Below are positions 1 through 9,942 of a stretch of DNA of 64,000 bases, piece by piece. Each line of letters begins with the position of its first letter. Within the stretch, counting starts at the first letter, position 1. Location of the stretch: the NCBI GenBank assembly GCA_037074615.1, contig CM073524.1, positions 18,367,406 to 18,431,405 on the forward strand. Direction: 5' to 3'. The position numbers were made by a program, and so were the translations under genes. The DNA is from Leucaena leucocephala. Taxonomy: Eukaryota > Streptophyta > Magnoliopsida > Fabales > Fabaceae. The notes beneath the pieces are model-generated. The model ran no database searches. It was not told the origin of the DNA and saw only the letters and a program-made list of their open reading frames with translations.

Positions 1-1711
1 TGAGTTATTGAAAGAGAATGTCTAGAACTTAAGATGAAGGATAAGAAGATGAGAATAGATGCCAGAAAGAGAATGTAGGGGCAAAATCGTAATTATGAGA
101 AAGATCGGGCTGGTAGCCGATGAGTACCATATTTTGCCAGAAAATAGAGAAAATTATGCTGATCATTTCACTGAACTGTGAAATGTGCATACGAGGTCTC
201 TATGAGTACGAAAGAATTATGGAAAGTTTAAGGACAAAAAGGTGGGGTCCTTATGTGTAATTTTAGCCAAATAAAAAGGGACTTAAAGGAAAAGAAGAAA
301 AGTTCCTTGGGGCTAAAGTGTAATTAAAGAAAGTCAGGCCGGAAGTGGTTTGGACTGTCCGACGGCATTTCAGTCCCAGATTTCACCGGTAGAGAGAGCA
401 AGGGACGCTCGGTAATCTGGCTTAATACAGGAATTTTTGAAGACTCCAGATAGCCAGAAATGGATTGATCGTCCAAAAGTTATAAAAATTCATACCGGAT
501 ATCCTAGATTTCAGATCTAGGTGAGAAAATACAGGATGATGCTTCTTTATGGGGCGGATGTCAGGAAACTGACAGAATACCGATAGGAGGCCTGTAGAAA
601 AAGTTATTCGTAAATTAGAAAATCCAGACGGGAGTATGAGGCCTCCGGGGATCCGGGTAGGAGACTTATCGGTATTTGAAAAGGGACTGAATGAGTTCGG
701 ATAACCTCGGTCAGATGACTGATATGACTCACAGGGATGCCTGAACACCGCAGGCCAGTGTATCGGAAAGAAGGAGCCGGTGTCCGGATATGTGTATAAA
801 CGGTGAATAATAGATAAAATATTCAATAAACATTAACGGGGGGAGATTCCTCGTAATACGTGCCATGAAGGTAATGGACCTTGAAAGGCCCAATAATGGC
901 GCCAACAAGGCCCAGTAAGACACTTGGACTGATAGGTGGGCCAGTGTCCGGCAGAACCCCGGAAAAGTGCGAAATTACGAAAATGCCCCTGTGTTATACT
1001 AAAGGGGTAGGAGATGAATGAGGGCATTTTGGTCATTCTGGACAGGCCCAGAAGCCAGGGCACATACAGATAAAGTTAATTAGAGTCAGTATATGCCCTG
1101 ACAGAGTACAGAAGGGTGTGAAATGACGATTTTACCCTTAGGGTTAAAATAGTACAAGAAAGGGCACCCAAGGGCATTTTGGTAATTTGCCAAGGGCTGT
1201 TTCTTGGGAATCAAGCCATCAGAGCACTTGGGCTTGATCAGGATCCAAGACAACATTCCCAGATCCCAAAAACGTAGCCCATGGAGTATGTGGGAAAAAG
1301 TGGCATTAAAATACTATTTTAATGCTGTTTCAATAAAGTAAAGTTACTCGGTCGGCACGATAACCGAGGAGGTAATCAGATAAAGTCCGGGACTTATATG
1401 GATAGCATTGGAAGGTGTGAAAGGTCCCTTCCAGGTGCCACATGGCGTAATCTTAGCGGCAGAAGAAAAGTTGAGGACACGTATTACGGTGCAAGACTCT
1501 GGACCGGTACTGGATTGGACTGAACTGCTGAGTCAGCTGATGAGGTGTCCAGGAATTGTGACATGTGAAGAATGTGGCGGTGAGGTGTCCCGATGAGGTG
1601 TCCTGGATGATGTCATGCATGATGCAGTAAAAAGGAATAAAGAAAAATAGGAAAAACCAGGACCACATGTTCAGATGGCTTCAAAATTACAGAAATGCCA
1701 TCCATTAAAGC

Positions 1712-1719
1712 TATAAATA
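1712..1719 (+). promoter_or_regulatory. TATA box of A-1 5' LTR
   Basis: TATAAATA followed by a run of C. The same CTATAAATACCCC context occurs at 12017, 18826, 50595, 56073 (AT before the TATA there) and 61549 on the + strand, and as TATTTATA at 19946, 22940, 41512 and 42731 in minus-strand LTRs. Its fixed place in every family marks the U3/R boundary region. Confidence 0.8.
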
Positions 1720-1763
1720 CCCCCTTCCCCTCCCATTTTATGCATCCCACGTTTTTGGCAAGA

Positions 1764-1812
1764 AAAGAGAGAGAAAGAAGAGAGAGAAGGAGAAAGAAAG
1801 AAAGAAAGGAAG
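1764..1812 (+). repeat. GA-rich purine tract in the LTR leader
   Basis: An imperfect AGAGAGAAAGAAAG run begins about 50 bp after the TATA box. Equivalent tracts occur at about 12067-12117, 18876-18930 and 61603-61650, and as pyrimidine runs at 22850-22910 and 42640-42690 in minus-strand copies. It should form the start of the transcript. Confidence 0.7.
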
Positions 1813-2075
1813 TTCTGGTGGAGTTGGAAGCAGTATAGAAGTTCTGGAGCTCTGCTTTTGAGGTAGTAACTAATCCTAGCTCTTATGTAATGTCTTTGTG
1901 ATTGGTTGTGCTATTGTTTGGTTGGATTGTTGTCTTATATGTTATGCTTGAAGCTCTATTACAATGCTATGATCATATGTTATTGAATATGGAAGCACGC
2001 AGCATACTTATCTGTACACAATCACAAGCAACACCGTCACTCTGCATTGCATATATTGTTATGATTATTACTACT

Positions 2076-2093
2076 GAGATTCCCCCGAATCTC
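2076..2093 (+). other. U5 stem-loop with covarying stem
   Basis: GAGATTC CCCC GAATCTC is a perfect 7-bp stem with a 4-nt loop. Related LTRs carry GAGATTT...AAATCTC at 32471-32489 and 16171-16189, so both arms change together. Other copies lie at about 12384, 19196, 37815 and 56457. Confidence 0.65.
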
Positions 2094-2210
2094 ATTCCCA
2101 AATATAACATTACAGGGGAGGTTCTGTCAAAATAAAATCTGGAAATTTTAAGAGACGCCGTTATGCTGCCGAAATTCCGGCAAGGAAGCAGGAACAGGGA
2201 AAGGAACTGA

Positions 2211-2227
2211 TACGTACTGTGTACGTA
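2211..2227 (+). other. TACGTAC/GTACGTA stem-loop in U5
   Basis: TACGTAC TGT GTACGTA is a perfect 7-bp stem with a 3-nt loop. It lies just after a TGCCG...CGGCA stem-loop (2166-2182). The pair is repeated in the other A and B LTRs. In E's host copy it sits 32 bp from the E insertion point. Confidence 0.6.
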
Positions 2228-2259
2228 GTGCTGTCTAAGGAGGCTGGAAGTGAGTGGAC

Positions 2260-3737
2260 TGATGAGAGCGTCGGATTGTCGCAGTCCGAGCCATCAAAAT
2301 TAAGTGAATTGCACCCCAATAATGTAGTATAAGGCACAACCCTATCGTTCTTCTCAAGGAGCCTTTCTAAAGGTATCCTAGTAAATTGGATGTCAAAATC
2401 ATTGAAAACCTGAGTTGAGGGTAAATGGTTTTGGGTTTTGTTGGGTGCAGAAATGTAAAGATGCAGTAAAATACATGTTTTTGTGTTTTTGTATAAATGA
2501 AAGGGATTTATTATGGCAGCCTCTTGATGATGAAAAAATATATCTATCCTTGCTCTCAATTCATATGGAGTTTGAAATCACTAAGTCTTGTGTAAGATGA
2601 ACCTCAATCGATCGATTGAGTCCAGAACCCTAACAATCTTTAAACTCCTTTGATCAAAGCTAGTTTAGAGATTATTAGTGAATTGCTAATTGTACCACTT
2701 AGTGTGCAATTCAAATCAGATTGTAAAGAATGCCCTCAAGTGAGCGTCGATCGACTAACCCTAGATTTCAAGCAATCGAATTAATTAGCAACAATCGTTG
2801 ACAACCATTCAACCATCTTAAAATCACAACTGGAGTATTATAATAAAAACCAGCATTCAAAACATCCAAGTAAATCACACTGTCTAAAATGAGAATTATC
2901 AATCGATATTCAATCTTGTTCATATCATGAAAACCCTAGATCTAGCAGCAAACACAATATGATAAGATACAAATTAGAACAGAAGAAACTCCCCGGTTAA
3001 GCTCATGAGCTCAAGAATACAAAATCAATCACCAAGAGACTAAGAGTTTAGCCTCTCATAAGCTCCGCTGCACTGCAATCGCTGTCCAGAAGTGGTGCCA
3101 TGAAGAAACTATGGAAAGATGCAGAATGGGGGTGAGGAAACGTATAGAGGAGGTGGAAAATGGAGATGGAGTGTGTGAGTATGGGTTCCAGACCTAATCA
3201 GGTCCGGAACCCTACTCTTGCTTCCCTCTGCGCGGCTCTGGAATGAAAATTGGAGGGGATCCCCCGAATGCTCGCTTCCCATGTCTTTTAAACGCAAGTT
3301 AACCTAATCAGAAACGCACAGCTTCGCGTCTGTCTTCTTTGGTCGCGACCAGATCCATTTTTGGTCGCGACCTGTGATCACAAAATAGTAGCCGAGAGAA
3401 TGCTTCAGGTCGCGACCACGGATACTTTTGGTCGCGACCAAATAAGGCAGAGGCGTGATATTCATTTTCTTAACTTGTGATTTCTTTCCTGGTACTTGCT
3501 CTCCTCCTAGATACCTGCAATTCATCATAGAAGCTCAAAGTAAATGTTCAAATCAATAGATAACAACATATGTGCAGTTTGGAGAAGTTATTTTACCATT
3601 TTATACTATAATTAGCATATTGCCATGCACAATCATGTAGTACACAAAAGTACACTTTAAGGCATGAAATGAATGGTAAAGTTACAATAAACTCTTAAAA
3701 GTGTGTTAGAAACCATATACGAAAATGTGACTCATCA
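2260..3737 (-). repeat. E element 3' LTR (minus strand)
   Basis: 1478 bp, ends TGATGAG...CTCATCA on the + strand, which gives TG...CA ends on the minus strand. Same length as 6605-8082 and about 99.5% identical by eye. Confidence 0.93.
3342..3440. repeat. GTCGCGAC boxes in E LTR
   Basis: TCGCGA cores at 3343, 3364, 3410 and 3432. Spacings are 21, 46 and 22 bp. The other LTR carries them at 7688 (GTCGTGAC), 7709, 7755 and 7777. Confidence 0.85.
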
Positions 3738-3756
3738 ATTCCCCCACACTTGAACC
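3738..3756 (-). other. E element polypurine tract
   Basis: On the minus strand this reads CAAGTGTGGGGGAAT directly before the LTR start TGATGAG. Position and composition fit a plus-strand primer for reverse transcription. Confidence 0.8.
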
Positions 3757-4983
3757 TTTGTACTCCTGGACAAAGAAGTGAATCACACCTAGAATCAAAA
3801 TCCAAACAATTAATCCACCATCTTTCAGGAATCCACAAGTGACAATGTGAGCAATGCCAAGTAATCAACTACTAAACGAAATTAACCTCAACTATGAGCG
3901 CAATAGATCCTCTCAAAAGATGTAAGTGTTTAGCTCTCTATTTTCTCTCATTCTTAGGGTTCTTTCACTCAGATTCAAATTGGAGAACACCCTACCATAT
4001 GCTTGTAATGGCTCTAAATCTCTGCAACTACATAGCACTTATGCAAAGAATCAAGAGGTCTTTTAGGGTTGTAGTGAATGAGATGGGCTGTATGGAATGG
4101 GATATGGAGAATAGAAAGTTTTATATGCATTTAATGATGAGTATATAACTTGAATTCATGTCTCTATAGATTCAGAAATGATTATTGTGCTAATTAAGAG
4201 TTTATAATGGTGCCTTCATCATTTTCATTTTTTTTCTTTTTTTTTCTTTTTTTTTTCTTTTCTTTTTTTTTTATTTTCTTCTTCTTCTTCTTTTTTTATT
4301 TGGCACCTTCTACATAGAATGGTCTAGCACAATAAAACAATAATAATGAGTTTTGACATGAATTATAAGTTTATCTTGGAAAGATGTTTATGCATAAATT
4401 GCTTTCTATCTAAAATGATGAAAAAGGAATAGTGATGGGGATAAAGAGGTGACTAAGGATATAATATGGAGTGGGTTTGTGTTTGGGATAAAGAGTTTAG
4501 AAATGAATGCCTCTATCATGTTCAATTCATAAATGCGCAAGTAATTCCCAATTCAGAGCCAAGACAAGTTCTAGAGGATATAAACCAATTGAATAATCAC
4601 TCAATATAGAATTTAAGGCCAAGAATCCTTCCAACAAGGGTTTTGATCTACTTTGCTCATAAGCCAAAGTCTCAAACAAAGTTCATCATTCACTAGGCAT
4701 TAAAACACTTATCACAACTGAAAACCCTTTAAATGATGATTTAAAAGTTTTAAGATAATCATTTAAAACCATGTGATAGAGCTAAGGTGTTTTCACTCCA
4801 AATTCCAAGAAATTTAAACAATAAATTCAAGTATGAAGATGGTTTCTGCAAATCTTTTATGCACAAGGTAGAAAAATAATAGGGTAATGACTCATTTATA
4901 AATACGCAATAGTAGTTCAAACAGAATCCTTCTATACAGCATTGCACAAGGCAATGAGAAGGTAAATAAACTTTGCACTCAGG
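3757..4983. other. E internal region, no gene seen
   Basis: AT-rich DNA with no recognisable domain on either strand. It includes a T/C homopolymer-rich tract at about 4218-4300 (purine-rich on E's sense strand). Short ORFs here have no motif I recognise. Confidence 0.6.
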
Positions 4984-5138
4984 TCGCGACCTGTGAAATC
5001 TCACAGTCGCGACCAACAAACACAGAAAGGTTGAGTCGCGACCTTATGACACTAAAGTCGCGACCAAATAACACAGAGAGTGCACTAAGTCCAAAATTTC
5101 GTTCTAGGTCGCGACTGAAATCAGGGACGTCGCGACCA
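4982..5138. repeat. GTCGCGAC box array 1 inside E
   Basis: TCGCGA cores at 4984, 5007, 5036, 5058, 5109 and 5130. Spacings are 23, 29, 22, 51 and 21 bp. The 51-bp gap equals one 22 + 29 pair with one box lost. CACAGAAAG and CACAGAGAG lie in the 29-bp and 51-bp gaps. Confidence 0.88.
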
Positions 5139-5981
5139 ATGTTCACAGGAACTACCATGTTATACTTTTCAAAACCCAAAACTTTTGTCACACAACCATT
5201 AAAACAGTGTAGAATGGATGGGGGTCCAATTATTCAACAATTCATCACACATTAAAATCACATACCAAAATCTTTAGGATGAAAGATTGAATTATGGAAG
5301 GATTTTTAACATTATTAGCACAGAGATAAGGACATCCTATTCCCCCACACTTAAACTTGACAGTGTCCTCACTGTCAACAAGTATAGAAATCACAGAACT
5401 GCAGAAGGTCAACTAGCTTCAACACAGCAAAATAGCACACAACTCAATGCAAATTTTTCAATTAAGCATGCAGTCTCATTCAAGTCATGCAAAGCAATAC
5501 AAGTAAAGCGAATATGATAGGATGGGTAAGCTAAAGTCATGCATGTGAGAAGTGACTCAAAGAAAAATCAATGAGTATGCAGCATATGGTTAGTGATGGG
5601 GTATTATGCAGAAACAGAAAGAAACCTAGAATAAGCAGAAATAAACTCAAAATAAAAACTATCCTACTGAATCATTCCTTTCCAAGCATTCAACCACAAT
5701 ATCAAGCAAATAGTATTAGGAAAAATTGTAACAGGTAAAGGATAGGAAAGGAACAACCTGGCTATCAGTGGCGATGGAAGCTCGTAAAGTTTCAAAGGGT
5801 GGCCTTTGACTTAGAACATTTTGCTTGTTGCTTCCTCCTTCAATTCAATCACCTCAAAATCATGGACTTTGATGACTGAATAGAACTTGTCCCCTGCTAA
5901 TTATAAAATTCTAGCAAGCAATTCAGACACAGGGGCTTCTCAGCAATTTTTTTTTTTTTTTTGCTAAGATGTGTCGCCTAG
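5139..5981. other. E internal region between box arrays, with a second PPT-like site
   Basis: No coding similarity seen. At 5339-5354 the minus strand reads AAGTGTGGGGGAAT, the same core as the true polypurine tract at 3738-3756. Confidence 0.55.
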
Positions 5982-6389
5982 TCGCCACTGTAGGTCAAAG
6001 AGAGCATTAGTCGCGACTCAGGGAATCCAGTTCGCGACACAAAGTCACAGAGAGCTACAGTCGCGACTATCGGTTCACAAGGTCGCGACGCAAAATGGCA
6101 GAGAGTATAAGTCGCGACTAAATGAGTCAAAGGTCGCGACGCAAAATCACAGACAGCATGAGTCGCGACAAACTGTGTCAAAGGTCGCGACGTAAAATGA
6201 CAGAGAGCAGCAGTCGTGACTGAATGCTTCAACGGTCGTGACATGTTTTCACGAAATATGTATATTTCACAATAAAAGCAATCTGGTCGTGACATATATG
6301 ATGGAAGGTTGCGACTGGTTTTCGCAGAATATGCAAATTACACAGAAAAAGCAATCAGGTCGCGACATAAATGATGCAAGGTCGCGACG
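5982..6389. repeat. GTCGCGAC box array 2 in the E leader
   Basis: Fifteen boxes, intact or with one or two base changes. Cores start at 5982, 6011, 6032, 6061, 6083, 6112, 6134, 6163, 6184, 6214, 6236, 6287, 6309, 6360 and 6382. Gaps alternate 21-22 and 29-30 bp, with 51 where a box is missing. Longer gaps contain CACAGAGAG-like sequence. Decayed boxes read GTCGTGAC or GTTGCGAC. On the minus strand the array begins about 200 nt after the PBS, so it lies in the transcribed leader. Confidence 0.9.
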
Positions 6390-6585
6390 CAAAGACACAG
6401 CGACTGATTATTTTGCAGAAAACTCACATAAATGCAGAATACAATAAAATCAGATAGACTGGTAAAAACTCAAATGCAAACAAAAACAAGACAGACTAGT
6501 AAACTCAATTGCAAACAAAAACAAGACAATAACCCAGGTAGCTAATGAAATCAACAACCAATTACTAGGGAACCAATTACTTGGC

Positions 6586-6603
6586 TCCCCGGCAACGGCG
6601 CCA
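6586..6603 (-). other. E primer binding site (tRNA-Asp)
   Basis: Minus strand reads TGGCGCCGTTGCCGGGGA, complementary to the 3' end of plant tRNA-Asp as used by Athila-type elements. It is one base from the LTR end. Confidence 0.9.
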
Positions 6604-6604
6604 T

Positions 6605-8082
6605 TGATGAGAGCGTCGGATTGTCGCAGTTTGAGCCATCAAAATTAAGTGAATTGCACCCCAATAATGTAGTATAAGGCACAACCCTATTATTCTTCTC
6701 AAGGAGCCTTTCTAAAGGTATCCTAGTAAATTGGATGTCAAAATCATTGAAAACCTGAGTTGAGGGTAAATGGTTTTGGGTTTTGTTGGGTGCAGAAATG
6801 TAAAGATGCAGTAAAATACATGTTTTTGTGTTTTTGTATAAATGAAAGGGATTTATTATGGCAGCCTCTTGATGATGAAAAAATATATCTATCCTTGCTC
6901 TCAATTCATATGGAGTTTGAAATCACTAAGTCTTGTGTAAGATGAACCTCAATCGATCGATTGAGTCCAGAACCCTAACAATCTTTAAACTCCTTTGATC
7001 AAAGCTAGTTTAGAGATTATTAGTGAACTGCTAATTGTACCACTTAGTGTGCAATTCAAATCAGATTGTAAAGAATGCCCTCAAGTGAGCGTCGATCGAC
7101 TAACCCTAGATTTCAAGCAATCGAATTAATTAGCAACAATCGTTGACAACCATTCAACCATCTTAAAATCACAACTGGAGTATTATAATAAAAACCAGCA
7201 TTCAAAACATCCAAGTAAATCACACTGTCTAAAATGAGAATTATCAATCGATATTCAATCTTGTTCATATCATGAAAACCCTAGATCTAGCAGCAAACAC
7301 AATATGATAAGATACAAATTAGAACAGAAGAAACTCCCCGATTAAGCTCATGAGCTCAAGAATACAAAATCAATCACCAAGAGACTAAGAGTTTAGCCTC
7401 TCATAAGCTCCGCTGCACTGCAATCGCTGTCCAGAAGTGGTGCCATGAAGAAACTATGGAAAGATGCAGAATGGGGGTGAGGAAACGTATAGAGGAGGTG
7501 GAAAATGGAGATGGAGTGTGTGAGTATGGGTTCCAGACCTAATCAGGTCCGGAACCCTACTCTTGCTTCCCTCTACGCGGCTCTGGAATGAAAATTGGAG
7601 GGGATCCCCCGAATGCTCGCTTCCCATGTCTTTTAAACGCAAGTTAACCTAATCAGAAACGCACAGCTTCGCGTCTGTCTTCTTTGGTCGTGACCAGATC
7701 CATTTTTGGTCGCGACCTGTGATCACAAAATAGTAGCCGAGAGAATGCTTCAGGTCGCGACCACGGATACTTTTGGTCGCGACCAAATAAGGCAGAGGCG
7801 TGATATTCATTTTCTTAACTTGTGATTTCTTTCCTGGTACTTGCTCTCCTCCTAGATACCTGCAATTCATCATAGAAGCTCAAAGTAAATGTTCAAATCA
7901 ATAGATAACAACATATGTGCAGTTTGGAGAAGTTATTTTACCATTTTATACTATAATTAGCATATTGCCATGCACAATCATGTAGTACACAAAAGTACAC
8001 TTTAAGGCATGAAATGAATGGTAAAGTTACAATAAACTCTTAAAAGTGTGTTAGAAACCATATACGAAAATGTGACTCATCA
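6605..8082 (-). repeat. E element 5' LTR (minus strand)
   Basis: 1478 bp, the partner of 2260-3737. A TTTAAAAGA-like promoter candidate lies at about 7632-7640 on the minus strand, just downstream of the box cluster at 7687-7784. That would place the boxes in U3. Confidence 0.92.
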
Positions 8083-8627
8083 TGGACCCAGCAGGTTCAT
8101 CCAGTCTTTCCTGGGTACTACGTAGAATGGTAGTTCTCATGAGGGAATTACCGAATCGGTACAACATCGGTTACTTTCTAAGGAAGAATTGTAGCAGTTA
8201 TGCTGCCGGATTTTAGGCAGGAAAAGATGTAATAGAAATATGATAATTTGCTGTTTGCCTTGCTTTATGACATTTTATTATTTAATAATAAATGTTGTTT
8301 GGCATGTTCAATTTGTGAATGGGGAATTAAGGGAGAAATTCGCAGGTCCTGAGGTAGCAGTGTTCCTGCCTCAGTTTGACCTAGTAAACGAAGGAGTTTG
8401 GCTACGAAATTTGGCAGGCCAGTCGTACACATCTGGGGCATTACGTGGATAGGTAATAAGCCTTGTTTGGATGTGTAGAATGAGATTAATCAGTTCTCAA
8501 ATCAAAGGTTCAGAATAAGGAACTTAAGAGTAAAATTTTGAATTTCTGGGCTTAAGTTAAGGTATAATCAAGCTAATGTTGCTTTCGCAAGTGTACTCTG
8601 AGGAGTCTAAGGGAGGATGTTTCATTT

Positions 8628-8639
8628 TGGTATCAGAGC
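8628..8639 (+). other. A-1 primer binding site (initiator tRNA-Met)
   Basis: TGGTATCAGAGC, complementary to plant initiator tRNA-Met, 3 bp after the LTR end. The same site is at 56953-56964 and, with one change, at 62638-62649. Confidence 0.92.
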
Positions 8640-8792
8640 ATGAGGTTCTGGCACAAAGCAATAGGTTCTGGAATAAACTAGACAGGATTCTGGCACAGAG
8701 CAGAAGTTTCTGGCATAAACCAGACAGGATTCTGGCTCAGAGCATAAGATTCTAGCACAGAACAGAAGGTTCTGGCTTAGTGATGCTCTGAT
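8640..8792 (+). repeat. Leader minisatellite resembling the PBS, closed by a PBS complement
   Basis: About seven imperfect units of the type TTCTGGCACAGAGCAGAAGG follow the PBS. The last part, ATGCTCTGAT (8783-8792), is the exact reverse complement of ATCAGAGCAT (8632-8641) in the PBS. Equivalent tracts occur at 62650-62740 and 56966-57054. Confidence 0.75.
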
Positions 8793-9904
8793 GTAGAAAG
8801 GTTATTTCCCTAAAGTATATAGAGGTTTAGAAAAGCCCAGTGGAGGTAAAGCTCTTAAATGAGAAAGTGAGATAAGGTAGATCCCGGAATTACGTCAAGA
8901 TGGGGTAAGATATGAAAGAAATGGACACTACTCACAAGTCCAGTAAGTTGTCCATAAGCATAAGCAGATAAATAGATGATAAAAGATTGATGAGCTATAA
9001 TGAGATAGCTAGAATGAGATTTGTCTAGGAATGATCCTAGGACATGGCCTAAGGCTAGAGATGTGATGGGCTGATGTTCCCTAAGAAGAGGGATTCCATC
9101 ACAGAGAAGTGATAGACCTAGGGTAGAGTACCCTAGAGGATAGAAATGATAGTAAGAGATGATGAATGAGATCCATGCGACTGAAGTTCGCTAGGATCAA
9201 GAGAAAGAGGTAGGGAAGCATTGGCTAAGAGTACTCTGGGAGGTAGCTCAAGTTGTGAAGCCAATAGCAAGAGAAAGAGGCAATAGTTCAGGCAGGGGAC
9301 TGATCAAGGAGAAGATCAGGTTGGAGAGCAGAGATGTCAAAGTGGTGAGCCATGGCACATAGGAGTGTCGAGCAGGGCAATGCAGTGGTGAGAGAAAGGC
9401 CACTTGGCGAGAGTTGCCTACGAATGCTGACATCCTAGGAAAGGTGTTTGCTACCACAGATAGAGTCTCCAAATTTCCCTGAGGTCGACCCTAAGAATGG
9501 TTAAGAGGAACCATAGCTGTAAGGGCGACTGAGCTGTAAGGAACTATATGCCTAGATGATAATGTGGACGAAGAGTTCTTTTCTGATCTAGAGAATGTGG
9601 TCATTATAACGGGTTATGAGAAATAATTAGTAAGATAATAAATCTGTCTTAGCTCAGTGATGAGGTTGCTGTATGAGGGGTTAGGACATGGATAGCTGTA
9701 AGCAACTATAATGAGAGATGTTAGTTGCTAAGAATCCATGTGGAAGGTCTGGGACCAAGCTGTTGCTCCTCTAGACCATCACTGGAGTGCGAATAAGATA
9801 GAGAGGGATGATCTTACTGGTTATAGATATGACTGCGTTATAAGAATCACATAGCTGTATAGGTCAGTAAGAAGTTCTCTTCAGGAAAGATGAGGTATCC
9901 CTTA

Positions 9905-9942
9905 AAATTTCGAGGACGAAATTTTTAAAAGGGGAGGAGAAT
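9905..9942 (+). other. A-1 polypurine tract and upstream conserved motif
   Basis: TTTCGAGGACGAAATTTTT followed by AAAAGGGGAGGAGAAT, immediately before TGTAACATCC of the 3' LTR. This arrangement is typical of plant Tekay/Del chromoviruses. It is repeated at about 63876-63913. Confidence 0.88.

Larger units (their letters stand above)
2260..8082 (-). mobile_element. Element E: non-autonomous Athila-like LTR retrotransposon
   Basis: A complete 5823-bp insertion in the A-1 5' LTR, flanked by the 5-bp duplication TGGAC at 2255-2259 and 8083-8087. Read on the minus strand it has a 1478-bp LTR (8082-6605), a perfect tRNA-Asp PBS, a 2.87-kb internal region and a polypurine tract before the second LTR (3737-2260). 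The internal region has no gag or pol similarity that I can see. It holds two GTCGCGAC box arrays and a long T/C-rich stretch. The tRNA-Asp PBS and box arrays match the Athila element at 38991-55010, so I infer it is mobilised by Athila-type proteins. By eye the LTRs differ at about 8 sites, all transitions, so it is recent. Confidence 0.93.
1..8624 (+). mobile_element. Element A-1, 5' LTR (left edge outside window, E nested inside)
   Basis: Position 1 aligns with position 10297 in the 3' LTR of the same element, so about 354 bp of this LTR lie left of the window. After removing the nested E element and one copy of its duplication (2260-8087), about 2.8 kb is visible, giving a full LTR of about 3.15 kb. 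It ends GGATGTTTCA at 8624, directly before a primer binding site. U3 is roughly 1-1700, a TATA box is at 1712, and the leader and U5 follow. It is nearly identical to 9943-13102, which marks a young insertion. Small ORFs in it recur in every copy only because the DNA is repeated; I see no gene. Confidence 0.93.
8625..9942 (+). pseudogene. A-1 internal region with gag zinc-knuckle relic
   Basis: 1318 bp from the 5' LTR end to the 3' LTR start. It contains the PBS, a minisatellite and then degenerate sequence ending in the PPT. Around 9375-9440 a remnant matches the CCHC zinc-knuckle end of a Tekay gag: the copy in A-2 (63337-63415) still reads CGKKGHFARGC in one frame, while here a base is lost and the frame breaks. 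No protease, RT, RNase H or integrase is present. The element is therefore non-autonomous, apparently an internal deletion from the end of gag to the PPT. The LTRs make up over 80% of its length. Confidence 0.75.

Noticed and set aside
729..1063. Antisense ORFs shared by A LTRs (also 10718-11358, 60249-60889)
   Set aside because: They lie in U3, antisense to the element, vary in length and frame between copies, and show no protein motif.
1408..1596. A 62-codon ORF recurring in several A LTRs (also near 11703, 42852, 61234)
   Set aside because: It recurs only because the LTR recurs. Copies differ by frame breaks in A2, and no domain is recognisable.
3894..4148. 84-codon ORF in E as an accessory gene
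   Set aside because: It is on the strand opposite to E's sense and in AT-rich DNA, with no recognisable motif.
5971..6295. Repeat-containing ORFs on both strands across the GTCGCGAC array (17-residue periodic proteins)
   Set aside because: 51 bp is a multiple of three, so any open frame stays open across units. Both strands are open at once, and the older Athila array keeps no such frame. No start context or homology supports coding.
5982..6389. CRISPR-like repeat array
   Set aside because: Repeats are 8-bp palindromes with alternating 14- and 21-bp gaps that are themselves related, in a eukaryotic retrotransposon; no cas genes.
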